Shown here: positions 10,221-18,005 of the stretch, piece by piece
Numbering within the stretch: position 1 is the first letter of the stretch
Layout of the letters: each line of letters begins with the position of its first letter
Source of the DNA: Rudaea sp.
GTDB lineage: Bacteria; Pseudomonadota; Gammaproteobacteria; Xanthomonadales; Rhodanobacteraceae
NCBI GenBank assembly: GCA_031291055.1
Contig: JARLJU010000150.1
Coordinates: 62,001 to 126,000, forward strand
Length of the DNA: 64,000 bases
Direction of reading: 5' to 3'
Program-made: the position numbers and the translations under genes
Notes under the pieces: model-generated
What the model saw: the letters and a program-made list of their open reading frames with translations, nothing else
Databases searched by the model: none
Told to the model about the DNA's origin: nothing

Positions 10221-10852
10221 TGCTTGTCGCCCTGCTCCATGTTTTCCAGCGCCTTGGCGCCCTGCGATTCCAGACGCGTTGTCAGCGCATCCAGACTGGA
10301 TTTCTGTATTTCCTGCGCGACCTGGTTGCGGTAATTGGTCACGTAGGAGATGCCTTCGATGATGACGTCGTAGGCTTTCCAGTCGCCGTCCTTGGTCTTG
10401 CGGAACGCGTAGTCCACCGGTACTACCTTGCCGTCATCAAGCACGACCTGGGTGCGCACCAAGGTGCGTTTGTCGTTCAGTTCGCCCTGGAACGGCAGCA
10501 CGCGCACGCGCCCCTCGGTGTACTTGAGCAGACCTTCGGCATAACGATGCGTGATCGAGTTGTACATCGCCTTGGCGAAGCGCGCGCGCTGTTCCGGCGT
10601 GGCGGTGCGTGCATTCTGGCCAAGCACCAGGATCGACGCGTAGTCAATGTCGAAATGCGGCAGGACGATGCTGTCAATGACCTTGAGCAGGCTCTCGCGA
10701 TCCTTGCTCAGTTCGGCGCGACGGCTTTCCATCGTCTTGCCGAGGTCGTCCACCAGGCCCTGCACCACCTGGTTCGGCGAGGGCGCATCGGCCTGCGCCG
10801 GGAAAGCCGTCACGAATCCGAGTACACAAAGCAAAGAATATATTAAGCGCAT
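10217..10852 (-). CDS. mlaC: MlaC periplasmic phospholipid-binding protein
   Basis: 211 residues with an N-terminal signal peptide (hydrophobic core, cleavage likely after AQA near residue 21). MlaC shuttles phospholipids between outer-membrane MlaA and inner-membrane MlaD. The family core VLPHFDIDYASILVLG and the middle segment YAEGLLKYTEGRVRVLPF are seen, followed by VPVDYAFRKTKDGDWKAYDVIIEG (quoted in pieces here) typical of MlaC/Ttg2D. It is separated from mlaD by a 119-base spacer holding an inverted 7-mer array, and overlaps mlaB. Confidence 0.95.
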   Translation of the reverse strand: MRLIYSLLCVLGFVTAFPAQADAPSPNQVVQGLVDDLGKTMESRRAELSKDRESLLKVIDSIVLPHFDIDYASILVLGQNARTATPEQRARFAKAMYNSITHRYAEGLLKYTEGRVRVLPFQGELNDKRTLVRTQVVLDDGKVVPVDYAFRKTKDGDWKAYDVIIEGISYVTNYRNQVAQEIQKSSLDALTTRLESQGAKALENMEQGDKQ

Positions 10853-10865
10853 TTTTTCACCTATT

Positions 10866-10967
10866 GGTTGTCGGTTGCCGGCTGCCGGTTGTCGGCATCA
10901 ACAGCGCTGGCGGAACGCGACGATACAGCCGCTTCTGCCAACAGCCGACAACCAAGAACCATCAACC
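10866..10967. repeat. Inverted array of tandem 7-mers (GGTTGTC type) between mlaD and mlaC
   Basis: The left arm is four consecutive 7-base units GGTTGTC, GGTTGCC, GGCTGCC, GGTTGTC (10866-10893). The right arm, read on the opposite strand from 10967, is GGTTGAT, GGTTCTT, GGTTGTC, GGCTGTT, GGCAGAA. The about 40-base centre is unrelated. The transcript could fold into a long imperfect hairpin between mlaD and mlaC. The same architecture occurs at 28726, 35411 and, more weakly, 53419. Confidence 0.75.
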
Positions 10968-10971
10968 TGTT

Positions 10972-11496
10972 TCATTTGCCCGGTGGCGTTGCGTCCGGCT
11001 TGGGCGCCGTCTTGCCATCGCCCTTGTCGCCGCTCTTGCCGGCGTCGCCGCCGACCAGATACTTGCCGATCAGGTCCTCGAGCTGCATCGAACTCTGGGT
11101 CAACAGGAATTCGTCGCCGTTCTTGAACATGTCGGGCGAACCGCCCGGCTGGATGGCAACGTACTGGTCACCCAATAAACCGCTCGTGAACACGGCGGCG
11201 GCCGAGTCGTCCGGTATCTTGTCGAACTGCTTGTCCACCGCCAGCGTGACCAGCGCATCGAGCTTGTCCGGCTCCAGCACGATGCCGCTGACGGTACCTA
11301 CGCGCACGCCTGCGACTTTCACCGGTGCGCGCAGCTTGAGCTGGCCGATATTGGTGAAACGCGCCTTCAGCGCATAGCTGTCGCCTTCGCGGTAGTTGGC
11401 CAGACTCGATGTCTGGGTGGCGAGATAACCGAGCGCGGCAAAACCGAGCACGATGAACAGGCCGGTGCCGATCTGGAAGGATTGTCGTTGTGCCAT
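10972..11496 (-). CDS. mlaD: MlaD, MCE-domain protein of the Mla transporter
   Basis: 174 residues. One N-terminal membrane helix (about residues 8-27) anchors it in the inner membrane, followed by a single MCE domain with the typical LKLRAPVKVAGVRVGTVSGI stretch, and a Lys/Asp/Pro-rich tail. MlaD forms a hexameric ring around the MlaE permease that takes lipid from or gives lipid to MlaC. It lies after mlaE, with a 144-base repeat-containing spacer instead of the usual tight junction. Confidence 0.95.
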   Translation of the reverse strand: MAQRQSFQIGTGLFIVLGFAALGYLATQTSSLANYREGDSYALKARFTNIGQLKLRAPVKVAGVRVGTVSGIVLEPDKLDALVTLAVDKQFDKIPDDSAAAVFTSGLLGDQYVAIQPGGSPDMFKNGDEFLLTQSSMQLEDLIGKYLVGGDAGKSGDKGDGKTAPKPDATPPGK

Positions 11497-11521
11497 TTGC
11501 GAACCTCGTTGCTCATCTAGT

Positions 11522-11637
11522 CCTTGTCCCGCTCGGGAGAAGGTGGCGCGAAGCGCCGGATGAAGGTTCGATCCCGTACCGGCGTCGATACAAAACCGAC
11601 CTCACCCTTGCCCTCTCCCGGCGGGAGAGGGGCTCAA
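11522..11637. repeat. REP-like palindromic element between mlaE and mlaD
   Basis: The spacer holds a perfect palindrome CCCTCTCCCGGCGGGAGAGGG-like core near 11609-11636 (arms of about 9 bases) and, about 70 bases before it, a related inverted copy (CCCGCTCGGGAGAAGG) followed by GGCGC-GAAGCGCC. This matches in style the CCTCACCC...CTCTCCC repeats I know from xanthomonad intergenic regions. It probably forms a strong hairpin in the mla transcript. Confidence 0.65.
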
Positions 11638-11640
11638 CAT

Positions 11641-12411
11641 CTACATCAAGAATGCGGTCATCACGAAATCCAGTGCCAGCGTCGCGATCGAGGAAAACAC
11701 CACGGTGCGCGTGGTCGCATAGGCCACGCCCTCGCTGGTCGGTGGCGTGGTATAGCCCTGGAATGTGGCAATCAGGGTGATGACGGCGCCGAATGCCGCG
11801 CTCTTCCATACGCCATTGAGGATATCGTCCCAGACATCCACGTTCGCGGTCATGTTCGACCAGAACGTGCCATTGTCCAGCCCCAGCCAGCTTACGCCGA
11901 CCAGATGCGCGCCGAGGATGCCAAGCGCGTTGAACACGCAGGCCAGCAGCGGCATCGCGATCACGCCGGCGATGAAGCGCGGGGCGACGACATATGCCAT
12001 CGGATCCACCGCCATCATTTCCATCGCATCGAGCTGGTCAGTCGCGCGCATCAGGCCGATCTCGGCCGTGATCGACGTACCCGCGCGCCCGGCAAACAGC
12101 AGCGCCGTGACCACCGGCCCCAGCTCGCGATACAGCGACAACGCGACCACCGTACCCAGCGCGGCCGTGCCGCCGAAAATCGACAGGGTATGGTACAGCT
12201 GCAAGCCGAGCACCATGCCGACAAACAAACCGCAGGTCATGATGATGACCAGGCTCATCGCTCCGACGAAGAATATCTGACGCACGGTTTCGCGCAGATA
12301 ACGCAGGCTGCGCGGGACCGCGCGCAGGATCTGGATCAGGAAGATTCCGCAGGCGCCGACCTGCATCAGGCCTGTGCTCAGCGGCATGGCGAACTTGCGT
12401 GCCGCCGTCAT
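11641..12411 (-). CDS. mlaE: MlaE, permease of the Mla phospholipid ABC transporter
   Basis: 256 residues from ATG 12411; this start overlaps the mlaF stop (ATGA), so the longer open frame upstream is rejected. It is a polytopic inner-membrane protein with the MlaE/DUF140 hallmarks: RQIFFVGAMSLVIIMTCGLF, a GTVVALSLYRELGPVVTALL stretch and AGRAGTSITAEIGLM. Two MlaE copies with MlaF, MlaD and MlaB form the inner-membrane complex that exchanges phospholipids with MlaC. Confidence 0.95.
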   Translation of the reverse strand: MTAARKFAMPLSTGLMQVGACGIFLIQILRAVPRSLRYLRETVRQIFFVGAMSLVIIMTCGLFVGMVLGLQLYHTLSIFGGTAALGTVVALSLYRELGPVVTALLFAGRAGTSITAEIGLMRATDQLDAMEMMAVDPMAYVVAPRFIAGVIAMPLLACVFNALGILGAHLVGVSWLGLDNGTFWSNMTANVDVWDDILNGVWKSAAFGAVITLIATFQGYTTPPTSEGVAYATTRTVVFSSIATLALDFVMTAFLM

Positions 12412-13241
12412 GCTTTGGCTCCGGCCAGGCCCAGTTGTGTCGCATAATCCGGCGCCGGGTACTGGAACGGTACCGGACCATCGGCCTCGCCGGCGAAGAA
12501 TTGCCTGGTCCACGGCGAATTGTCGCGTTCCAGATCCGGCGGCGTGCCGTGCGCGACGATCTTGCCGCCCGCAAGCAGATAGATATGGTCGGCAATCTGG
12601 CGCACCGCCGCCAGCTCGTGCGCGATCAGGATGCTGGTGATGCCGAGCGTCTGGTTGAGCGTGCGGATCAGTTTCAGGATCTGGTTCAGCGCGATCGGAT
12701 CCAGTCCGACGAAGGGCTCGTCGTAGATGATCAGCATCGGGTCGCGCACGATCGCACGGGCCAGGGCCACGCGGCGCATCATGCCGCCGGAAAGTTCGGC
12801 CGGCATGAGTTCGGCCGCGCCGCGCAAACCGACCGCCTGCAATTTCGTGAGCACGATGTTGCGCACCAGCACTTCAGGCAGCTTCAGCTGCTGGCGCAAG
12901 GGAAAGGCGACATTCTCGAACACCGAAAAGTCGGTGAGCAGAGCCGAGTTCTGGAACAGATAGCCGATGCGTTCGCGCAGCAGGAAAAGTCGTTCGCGAT
13001 CGATGCGGGCCACATCGATGCCATCCACGATGATCTGTCCGGCATCGGCGCCGAGCTGGCCGGTGATATGTCGCGCGAGCGTGGTCTTGCCGGTACCGCT
13101 CGGACCCATGATCGCGGTGACCTTGCCGCGCGGGATGTCCATGTCGATGCCGTTGAAGATCGTCTTGTCACCCAGACGCGTGCACAGTCCGCGGATGCGG
13201 ATCAGGACGTCATCGGCTTGCGGCGCGCGGTTCGCGTTCAT
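12408..13241 (-). CDS. mlaF: MlaF, ATPase of the Mla phospholipid ABC transporter
   Basis: 277 residues. It shows the full ABC ATPase set: Walker A GPSGTGKTT at residues 46-54, a Q-loop in YLFQNSALLTD, signature LSGGMMRR near 145, Walker B LIIYDEP and the switch His in LIAHEL. The GMMRR variant after LSGG is typical of MlaF/Ttg2A. It powers lipid exchange by MlaE. It is the first gene of the minus-strand mla operon, with a 111-base spacer after gmk that must hold the promoter unless gmk reads through. Confidence 0.95.
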   Translation of the reverse strand: MNANRAPQADDVLIRIRGLCTRLGDKTIFNGIDMDIPRGKVTAIMGPSGTGKTTLARHITGQLGADAGQIIVDGIDVARIDRERLFLLRERIGYLFQNSALLTDFSVFENVAFPLRQQLKLPEVLVRNIVLTKLQAVGLRGAAELMPAELSGGMMRRVALARAIVRDPMLIIYDEPFVGLDPIALNQILKLIRTLNQTLGITSILIAHELAAVRQIADHIYLLAGGKIVAHGTPPDLERDNSPWTRQFFAGEADGPVPFQYPAPDYATQLGLAGAKA

Positions 13242-13352
13242 CTATCGTGCGGAATCCGCAGCTTGAAGGGGACCGATACCTTACCCGAGCGCGACGTGCG
13301 GGGAAAGGCGCGGCGCATTTCGATTAAGCGTAGCCTCAGTCACGGTGACGCG

Positions 13353-13970
13353 CTAGACGCTGCCGAGCAACTCCGCCAGCAACTGTGCGTGCGACTGTTT
13401 CGGCGCCTCGCGCCCTTGCCGGCGACAGTCCATGATCGCGCACAGTTCGGCCAGTGCGGCAGCGAAGTCGTCGTTGACGACGATGTAGTCGAACTCCGCG
13501 GCATGTTCCAGATCGCGTCGCGCGTCGGCCAGACGCCGGCGGATGACCTGCTCGCTGTCGGACCCGCGCGCGCGCAATCGGCGCTCCAGTTCCGGCCGTG
13601 ACGGCGGCAGGATGAAAATGCTCACGGTACACACCAGCTTGGCGCGCACCTGGCGCGCGCCCTGCCAATCGATTTCGAGCAACACGTCCCTGCCCTGCGC
13701 CAGCGTGCGTTCGACTGGCGCGCGGGCGGTGCCTTTCAGATCGCCATGCACGACCGCATGCTCGAAGAATTCGCCGCGCGCAATCATCGCTTCGAACTCG
13801 GCACGCGATACGAAATGATAGTGCACGCCATCGACTTCGCCGGGCCGCGGCGCACGGGAGGTATACGACACCGACAGCTCGATGCCGCGCTCGCGTCCGA
13901 GCAGCGCCCGGGTCAGGCTGGTCTTGCCCGCGCCGGACGGTGCCGCAACGATGTAGAGGGTGCCGGACAT
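13353..13970 (-). CDS. gmk: Guanylate kinase
   Basis: 205 residues. It phosphorylates GMP to GDP with ATP, an essential step in GTP and ppGpp supply. The P-loop APSGAGKT is at residues 10-17, followed by the GMP-binding SYTSRAPRPGEVDGVHYHF segment (partly quoted) and the conserved LEIDWQGARQV. It starts 6 bases after yicC on the same strand. In relatives gmk is usually followed by rpoZ and spoT; here the mla operon intervenes. Confidence 0.97.
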   Translation of the reverse strand: MSGTLYIVAAPSGAGKTSLTRALLGRERGIELSVSYTSRAPRPGEVDGVHYHFVSRAEFEAMIARGEFFEHAVVHGDLKGTARAPVERTLAQGRDVLLEIDWQGARQVRAKLVCTVSIFILPPSRPELERRLRARGSDSEQVIRRRLADARRDLEHAAEFDYIVVNDDFAAALAELCAIMDCRRQGREAPKQSHAQLLAELLGSV

Positions 13971-13976
13971 TGTATA

Positions 13977-14855
13977 CTATTCTATATTCTGCACCTGTTC
14001 CCTGATCTGCTCGATCAGCACCTTCAATTCCACCGCCGCCTGCGTGGTGCGCTGATCGACGGACTTGGAACCGAGAGTATTGGCCTCGCGGTTGAATTCC
14101 TGCAGCAGGAAATCCAGGCGCCGGCCGACCGCTTCCGGCAGGCCGAGAACGCGCTGGGTTTCGGCGACGTGGGCGCTGAGGCGATCGAGTTCCTCATCGA
14201 CATCCATGCGCGACAGTTGCAGCACGAGTTCCTGCTCCAGCCGGCCCGGCTCCAGTTGGGCCTGGCCGGCGGGCTGCTTGATTTCGGCCAGCCGCGTCTC
14301 GAGCCTCGCGCGCAGGCCGGCGCGAATCTCCGGCAGCCAGGTGCGGACCTCGGCAACGATGCGCCCGACGGCGTCGAGCCGCTCGCGCAGGAAGACGCCA
14401 AGCCGCTCGCCTTCGCGCTGGCGTGTGGCCAGCATGTCGGCAAGCGCGCGCTCGAGCAGGTCGAGGGCAGCCTGGCGCAGGCCTTCCTGATCCACCTCAT
14501 CCCGCAGCAATACACCCGGCCATTGCAGCAGGTCGGTAAAGTTCGTGCCCAGTTGGGGGAAACGCTGGCCGAACCCGGCGGCAACGCGTTCGAGTTTGTC
14601 GAGCATCGCATCACTCAGGCGAATTTCGGTCGCACCCGCGTCGTTCGGCCGATAGCGAAGATTCACATCAACCTTGCCGCGGGTGAGTTTTGCCGCCACG
14701 CGCTCGCGCAGCGCCGGTTCAATGGCGCGCAATTCCTCGGGCAGGCGTGGATTGAGTTCGAGGTAGCGGTGATTGACCGAACGCAACTCGAAACTCAGCG
14801 CGCCCCACGGGGTTTCGCTGTCGGCGGCGGCAAAAGCCGTCATGCTGCGGATCAT
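13977..14855 (-). CDS. yicC: YicC family endoribonuclease
   Basis: 292 residues. The N-terminus MIRSMTAFA, then SFELRSVNHRYLELNPRLP, is diagnostic of YicC, and the C-terminal DUF1732 part ends with FLLQEFNREANTLGSKS. E. coli YicC is a ribonuclease that affects small RNA stability. It precedes gmk by 6 bases and is divergent from rph, another RNase, across a 74-base promoter region. Confidence 0.95.
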   Translation of the reverse strand: MIRSMTAFAAADSETPWGALSFELRSVNHRYLELNPRLPEELRAIEPALRERVAAKLTRGKVDVNLRYRPNDAGATEIRLSDAMLDKLERVAAGFGQRFPQLGTNFTDLLQWPGVLLRDEVDQEGLRQAALDLLERALADMLATRQREGERLGVFLRERLDAVGRIVAEVRTWLPEIRAGLRARLETRLAEIKQPAGQAQLEPGRLEQELVLQLSRMDVDEELDRLSAHVAETQRVLGLPEAVGRRLDFLLQEFNREANTLGSKSVDQRTTQAAVELKVLIEQIREQVQNIE

Positions 14856-14929
14856 GCGCTTCTCGTCTTGGCTGGCTGCGGGGAGCGCAATGGTAAACTC
14901 CGCGCCCGCACTTTTGTGAAATATCCGCT

Positions 14930-15661
14930 ATGGCCACCTTTTCTCGCCCCTCCGGCCGCAGCCCGGATCAACTGCGCGACGTCAGCATCCAGCGCAGTTA
15001 CACCCGCCACGCCGAAGGTTCGGTGCTGATTGCGTTCGGCGACACGCGCGTGCTGTGCACCGCGAGCGTCGAGGACAAGGTGCCGCCGTTCCTGCGCGGC
15101 AAGGGCGAAGGCTGGATCACGGCCGAATATGGCATGTTGCCGCGCGCCACCAAGGAGCGCACCCAGCGCGAAGCCGCGCGCGGCGGCCAGGGCGGGCGCA
15201 CGATGGAAATCCAGCGCCTGATCGGACGCAGCTTGCGCGCCTGCGTGGACCGCGCCGCACTCGGGGAACGCACGATCACGCTCGACTGCGACGTACTTCA
15301 GGCCGATGGCGGCACCCGGACCGCGGCAATCACGGGCGCCTATGTCGCGCTGATCGACGCCATGCGCAGCCTGCAGGCACGCAATGCGCTGAAGAAGAAT
15401 CCGATCGTCGGGGCGATCGCCGCCATTTCCGTCGGCATATTCCGCGGCGAGCCGGTGCTGGACCTGGACTATGCCGAAGACGCGAACTGCGACACCGACA
15501 TGAATGTGGTGATGAACGATGGCGGCGGCTTCATAGAATTGCAGGGCACCGCCGAGGGCCACGCCTTCCGCCGCGAAGAACTCGACGTTTTGCTGCAGCT
15601 TGCGCAAAAAGGGATAAGTGAACTTTTCGCCTTGCAGCGCGAGGCGTTGGCAAAAAGCTGA
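14930..15661 (+). CDS. rph: Ribonuclease PH
   Basis: 243 residues, the standard length. RNase PH is a hexameric phosphorolytic 3'-5' exonuclease that trims tRNA 3' ends. The conserved [55 protein letters not shown] (in pieces) and [15 protein letters not shown] motifs are all present, including the phosphate-binding arginines. It leads the rph-rdgB-hemW cluster that is common in gammaproteobacteria. Confidence 0.97.
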   Translation: MATFSRPSGRSPDQLRDVSIQRSYTRHAEGSVLIAFGDTRVLCTASVEDKVPPFLRGKGEGWITAEYGMLPRATKERTQREAARGGQGGRTMEIQRLIGRSLRACVDRAALGERTITLDCDVLQADGGTRTAAITGAYVALIDAMRSLQARNALKKNPIVGAIAAISVGIFRGEPVLDLDYAEDANCDTDMNVVMNDGGGFIELQGTAEGHAFRREELDVLLQLAQKGISELFALQREALAKS

Positions 15662-15682
15662 GGGCCGAGCAGCAAAACACTC

Positions 15683-16306
15683 ATGCAACGGATCGTTCTC
15701 GCCAGCGGCAACGCAGGCAAACTTGCCGAGATGCGGCAGATTCTCGCCGGTATCGGCATCGAACTGGTCGCACAAGCCGAGCTCGGCATCGCCGATGCCG
15801 ACGAGACGGCAAGTACCTTCGTGGAAAATGCGCTGATCAAGGCGCGGCATGCGGCGCGCATCTCGGGCTTGCCAGCGCTCGGTGACGATTCCGGACTGTG
15901 CGTCGACGCGCTGGATGGTGCACCCGGCCTGGTTTCGGCACGCTATTCCGGCCGCCACGGCGACAGCGCCGCCAACATCACCAAGTTGCTCGGCGCCCTG
16001 GGCAACGTGCCTGATGGACAACGCGCCGCACGCTTTCATTGCAGCATCGTGCTGCTGATGCATGCGGACGATCCGGCGCCGCTGATCGCCGAAGGCCGCT
16101 GGCAGGGGCGCATCCTGCGTTCGCCGCGCGGCAAACGCGGCTTCGGCTACGATCCGGTGTTCTTCGATCCGGCGCTCGGCGCCGGTGCCGCCGAACTCGA
16201 TCCCGCGGTGAAGAATCGCGTCAGTCATCGCGGCCAGGCATTGCAACGCTTGCGCGAGCTCCTGCGTGCCGCGTCTCCCGCAAGCGAAAGAGCCGGCACA
16301 CCATGA
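15683..16306 (+). CDS. rdgB: RdgB/HAM1 family non-canonical purine NTP pyrophosphatase
   Basis: 207 residues. It hydrolyses dITP, XTP and ITP to monophosphates, keeping deaminated purines out of DNA. The substrate-binding LASGNAGKL is near residue 5-13, the catalytic DDSGLCVDAL in the middle, then ARYSGRHGD and GFGYDPVF near the C-terminus. Its stop overlaps the hemW start (ATGA). Confidence 0.96.
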   Translation: MQRIVLASGNAGKLAEMRQILAGIGIELVAQAELGIADADETASTFVENALIKARHAARISGLPALGDDSGLCVDALDGAPGLVSARYSGRHGDSAANITKLLGALGNVPDGQRAARFHCSIVLLMHADDPAPLIAEGRWQGRILRSPRGKRGFGYDPVFFDPALGAGAAELDPAVKNRVSHRGQALQRLRELLRAASPASERAGTP

Positions 16307-17466
16307 CGCTGGCCGCCACCATTCCACTGTCGCTGTATATCCACATCCCGTGGTGCGTGCGCAAATGTCCGTACTGCGATTTCAATTCGCACAACGCGCC
16401 GCAGAATCTGCCGCAACAGGGATACGTGGATGCGCTGCTGCGTGATCTGGATCAGGATCTGTCCCTGGCGCAGGGCCGCATGCTGCAAAGTATATTTTTC
16501 GGCGGAGGCACGCCCAGCCTGTTTGCGCCCGACCAGATCGCGCGGATCGTCGACGGCGCAGCCGCCCGGCTGGAGTTTGCGCCCGATATCGAGATCACGC
16601 TGGAGACGAACCCCGGCACGGTCGAGCACGGCAGTTTCGCCGGCTATCTTCGCGCCGGCGTCAATCGCATCAGTTTCGGCGTGCAGAGTTTCGACGACGC
16701 GGCGCTCAAGCGCATCGGACGCATCCACGACACGGCGCAGGCCGACCGTGCGGTCAAGCAGGCCCAGGATGCCGGCATCGTCAATCTCAATCTGGATCTG
16801 ATGTACGCGTTGCCGGAACAGACACTTGCCGGCGCGCTGGACGATGTGGAAAAAGCGCTTTTGCTGCAAACGCCGCATCTGTCGCACTATCAGCTGACCC
16901 TGGAGCCGAACACGCCGTTTGCAGCCAATCCGCCGCCGCTGCCGGACGAGGACAGCGCCTGGGACATACAGGAAGCCTGCCAGGCACGCCTGGCGCAGGC
17001 GGGCATGGCGCAGTACGAAGTATCAGCCTATGCGCGCTCCGGCGCCGAATGCACGCACAATCTGAACTATTGGCGCTTTGGCGACTATCTCGGAATCGGC
17101 GCCGGCGCACACGCAAAACTCACTGACGCGGCATCCGGCGCGATTCGGCGACGCTGGAAAGTGCGCGCACCGCGCGGCTTTCTCGAACTGGCCGGCACAC
17201 CGCGCGGCATTGGCGGCGACGACGCCATTGCGCCGGCGCGCCTGCCGTTCGAATTCATGCTCAATGCGCTGCGTCTGAATGGGGGATTTCCACTTGAGGA
17301 TTTTGCCGCGCGCACCGGAACGGACCTGGCGGCAATACAGGCGCGGATCGATGCCGCGATCGGACGCGACTGGCTGGAAATCGTCGCCGGCCGCATGCGT
17401 GCGACGGCGCTGGGCCAGCGCTTTCTCAACGATGTCATCGCGGCGTTTCTGCCGGACAAGGATTGA
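16303..17466 (+). CDS. hemW: HemW-type radical SAM heme chaperone
   Basis: 387 residues from ATG 16303, which overlaps the rdgB stop. HemW binds heme and a [4Fe-4S] cluster and is thought to insert heme into respiratory enzymes; it resembles HemN but lacks its N-terminal extra part. The radical SAM motif CVRKCPYC (CxxxCxxC) sits in SLYIHIPWCVRKCPYCDFN, followed by the FFGGGTPSL SAM-binding glycine patch and NRISFGVQSF. Many older annotations call it coproporphyrinogen III oxidase. Two heme-rich oxidases, bd and aa3, are encoded in the same window. Confidence 0.94.
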   Translation: MTLAATIPLSLYIHIPWCVRKCPYCDFNSHNAPQNLPQQGYVDALLRDLDQDLSLAQGRMLQSIFFGGGTPSLFAPDQIARIVDGAAARLEFAPDIEITLETNPGTVEHGSFAGYLRAGVNRISFGVQSFDDAALKRIGRIHDTAQADRAVKQAQDAGIVNLNLDLMYALPEQTLAGALDDVEKALLLQTPHLSHYQLTLEPNTPFAANPPPLPDEDSAWDIQEACQARLAQAGMAQYEVSAYARSGAECTHNLNYWRFGDYLGIGAGAHAKLTDAASGAIRRRWKVRAPRGFLELAGTPRGIGGDDAIAPARLPFEFMLNALRLNGGFPLEDFAARTGTDLAAIQARIDAAIGRDWLEIVAGRMRATALGQRFLNDVIAAFLPDKD

Positions 17467-17468
17467 AC

Positions 17469-17657
17469 ATGCCCGACACCGTAGTCATCCATTGTCCGTA
17501 CTGCGGCGAGAGCTACGAAACCGTCGCCGACCCTTCCGCCGGTTCACAACGCTATGTCGAGGATTGTGCCGTCTGCTGCCGGCCAATCGAGATAGTCATG
17601 CATGTCGACGACAATGGCGAATTGTTGGACGTCTCCACGTCTACCGATAGCGAGTAA
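17469..17657 (+). CDS. CPXCG motif-containing cysteine-rich protein
   Basis: 62 residues from ATG 17469, three bases after the hemW stop. The N-terminal HCPYCGES and the middle DCAVCC make two CxxC pairs, so it probably folds around a zinc ion. The IEIVMHVDDNGEL end fits the small CPXCG family (PF14255) found widely in proteobacteria. The function is not known. The tight spacing suggests co-transcription with hemW. Confidence 0.85.
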   Translation: MPDTVVIHCPYCGESYETVADPSAGSQRYVEDCAVCCRPIEIVMHVDDNGELLDVSTSTDSE

Positions 17658-17704
17658 GCCGTGGCGCACTTGCACGTCGCGCGCCGCACCCCTAGACTGC
17701 GCGC

Positions 17705-17890
17705 CGTCGCAGGTGCCTGTGCCGAATGCTCGGTACAGGTGAAACGGGAAGCCGGTGTAAGTCCGGCACTGCCCCCGCAACGGTAAGCAAGTCAACTCCG
17801 GTCATCAGGCCACTGTGCATCGCACGGGAAGGCGACTGGGGCGCATCTTCGATGCCACTTGCAAGTCCGGAGACCGGCCTGTGCGAAGCT
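17705..17890 (+). ncRNA. Cobalamin riboswitch upstream of btuB
   Basis: The order of conserved elements is clear: AGGTGCC near 17711, GGTGAAACGGGAAGCCGGTG near 17738, the CCCCCGCAACGGTAAGC core near 17772-17788, GGGAAGGCGA near 17826, and the B12-box-like GCCACTTGCAAGTCCGGAGA near 17854. It lies 115 bases ahead of the btuB ATG. Adenosylcobalamin binding should repress btuB expression. Confidence 0.95.
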
Positions 17891-18005
17891 CAAGGCGTTG
17901 CGGCGGGCAACGGACGGCTGCCGCGTATCTTTTTCGTATCTCCGGCATCCCTCCCAGTCTCCGTACGTCTTGCCATCAATCGCGGGTGAGCGCTCGGAGT
18001 CCACA

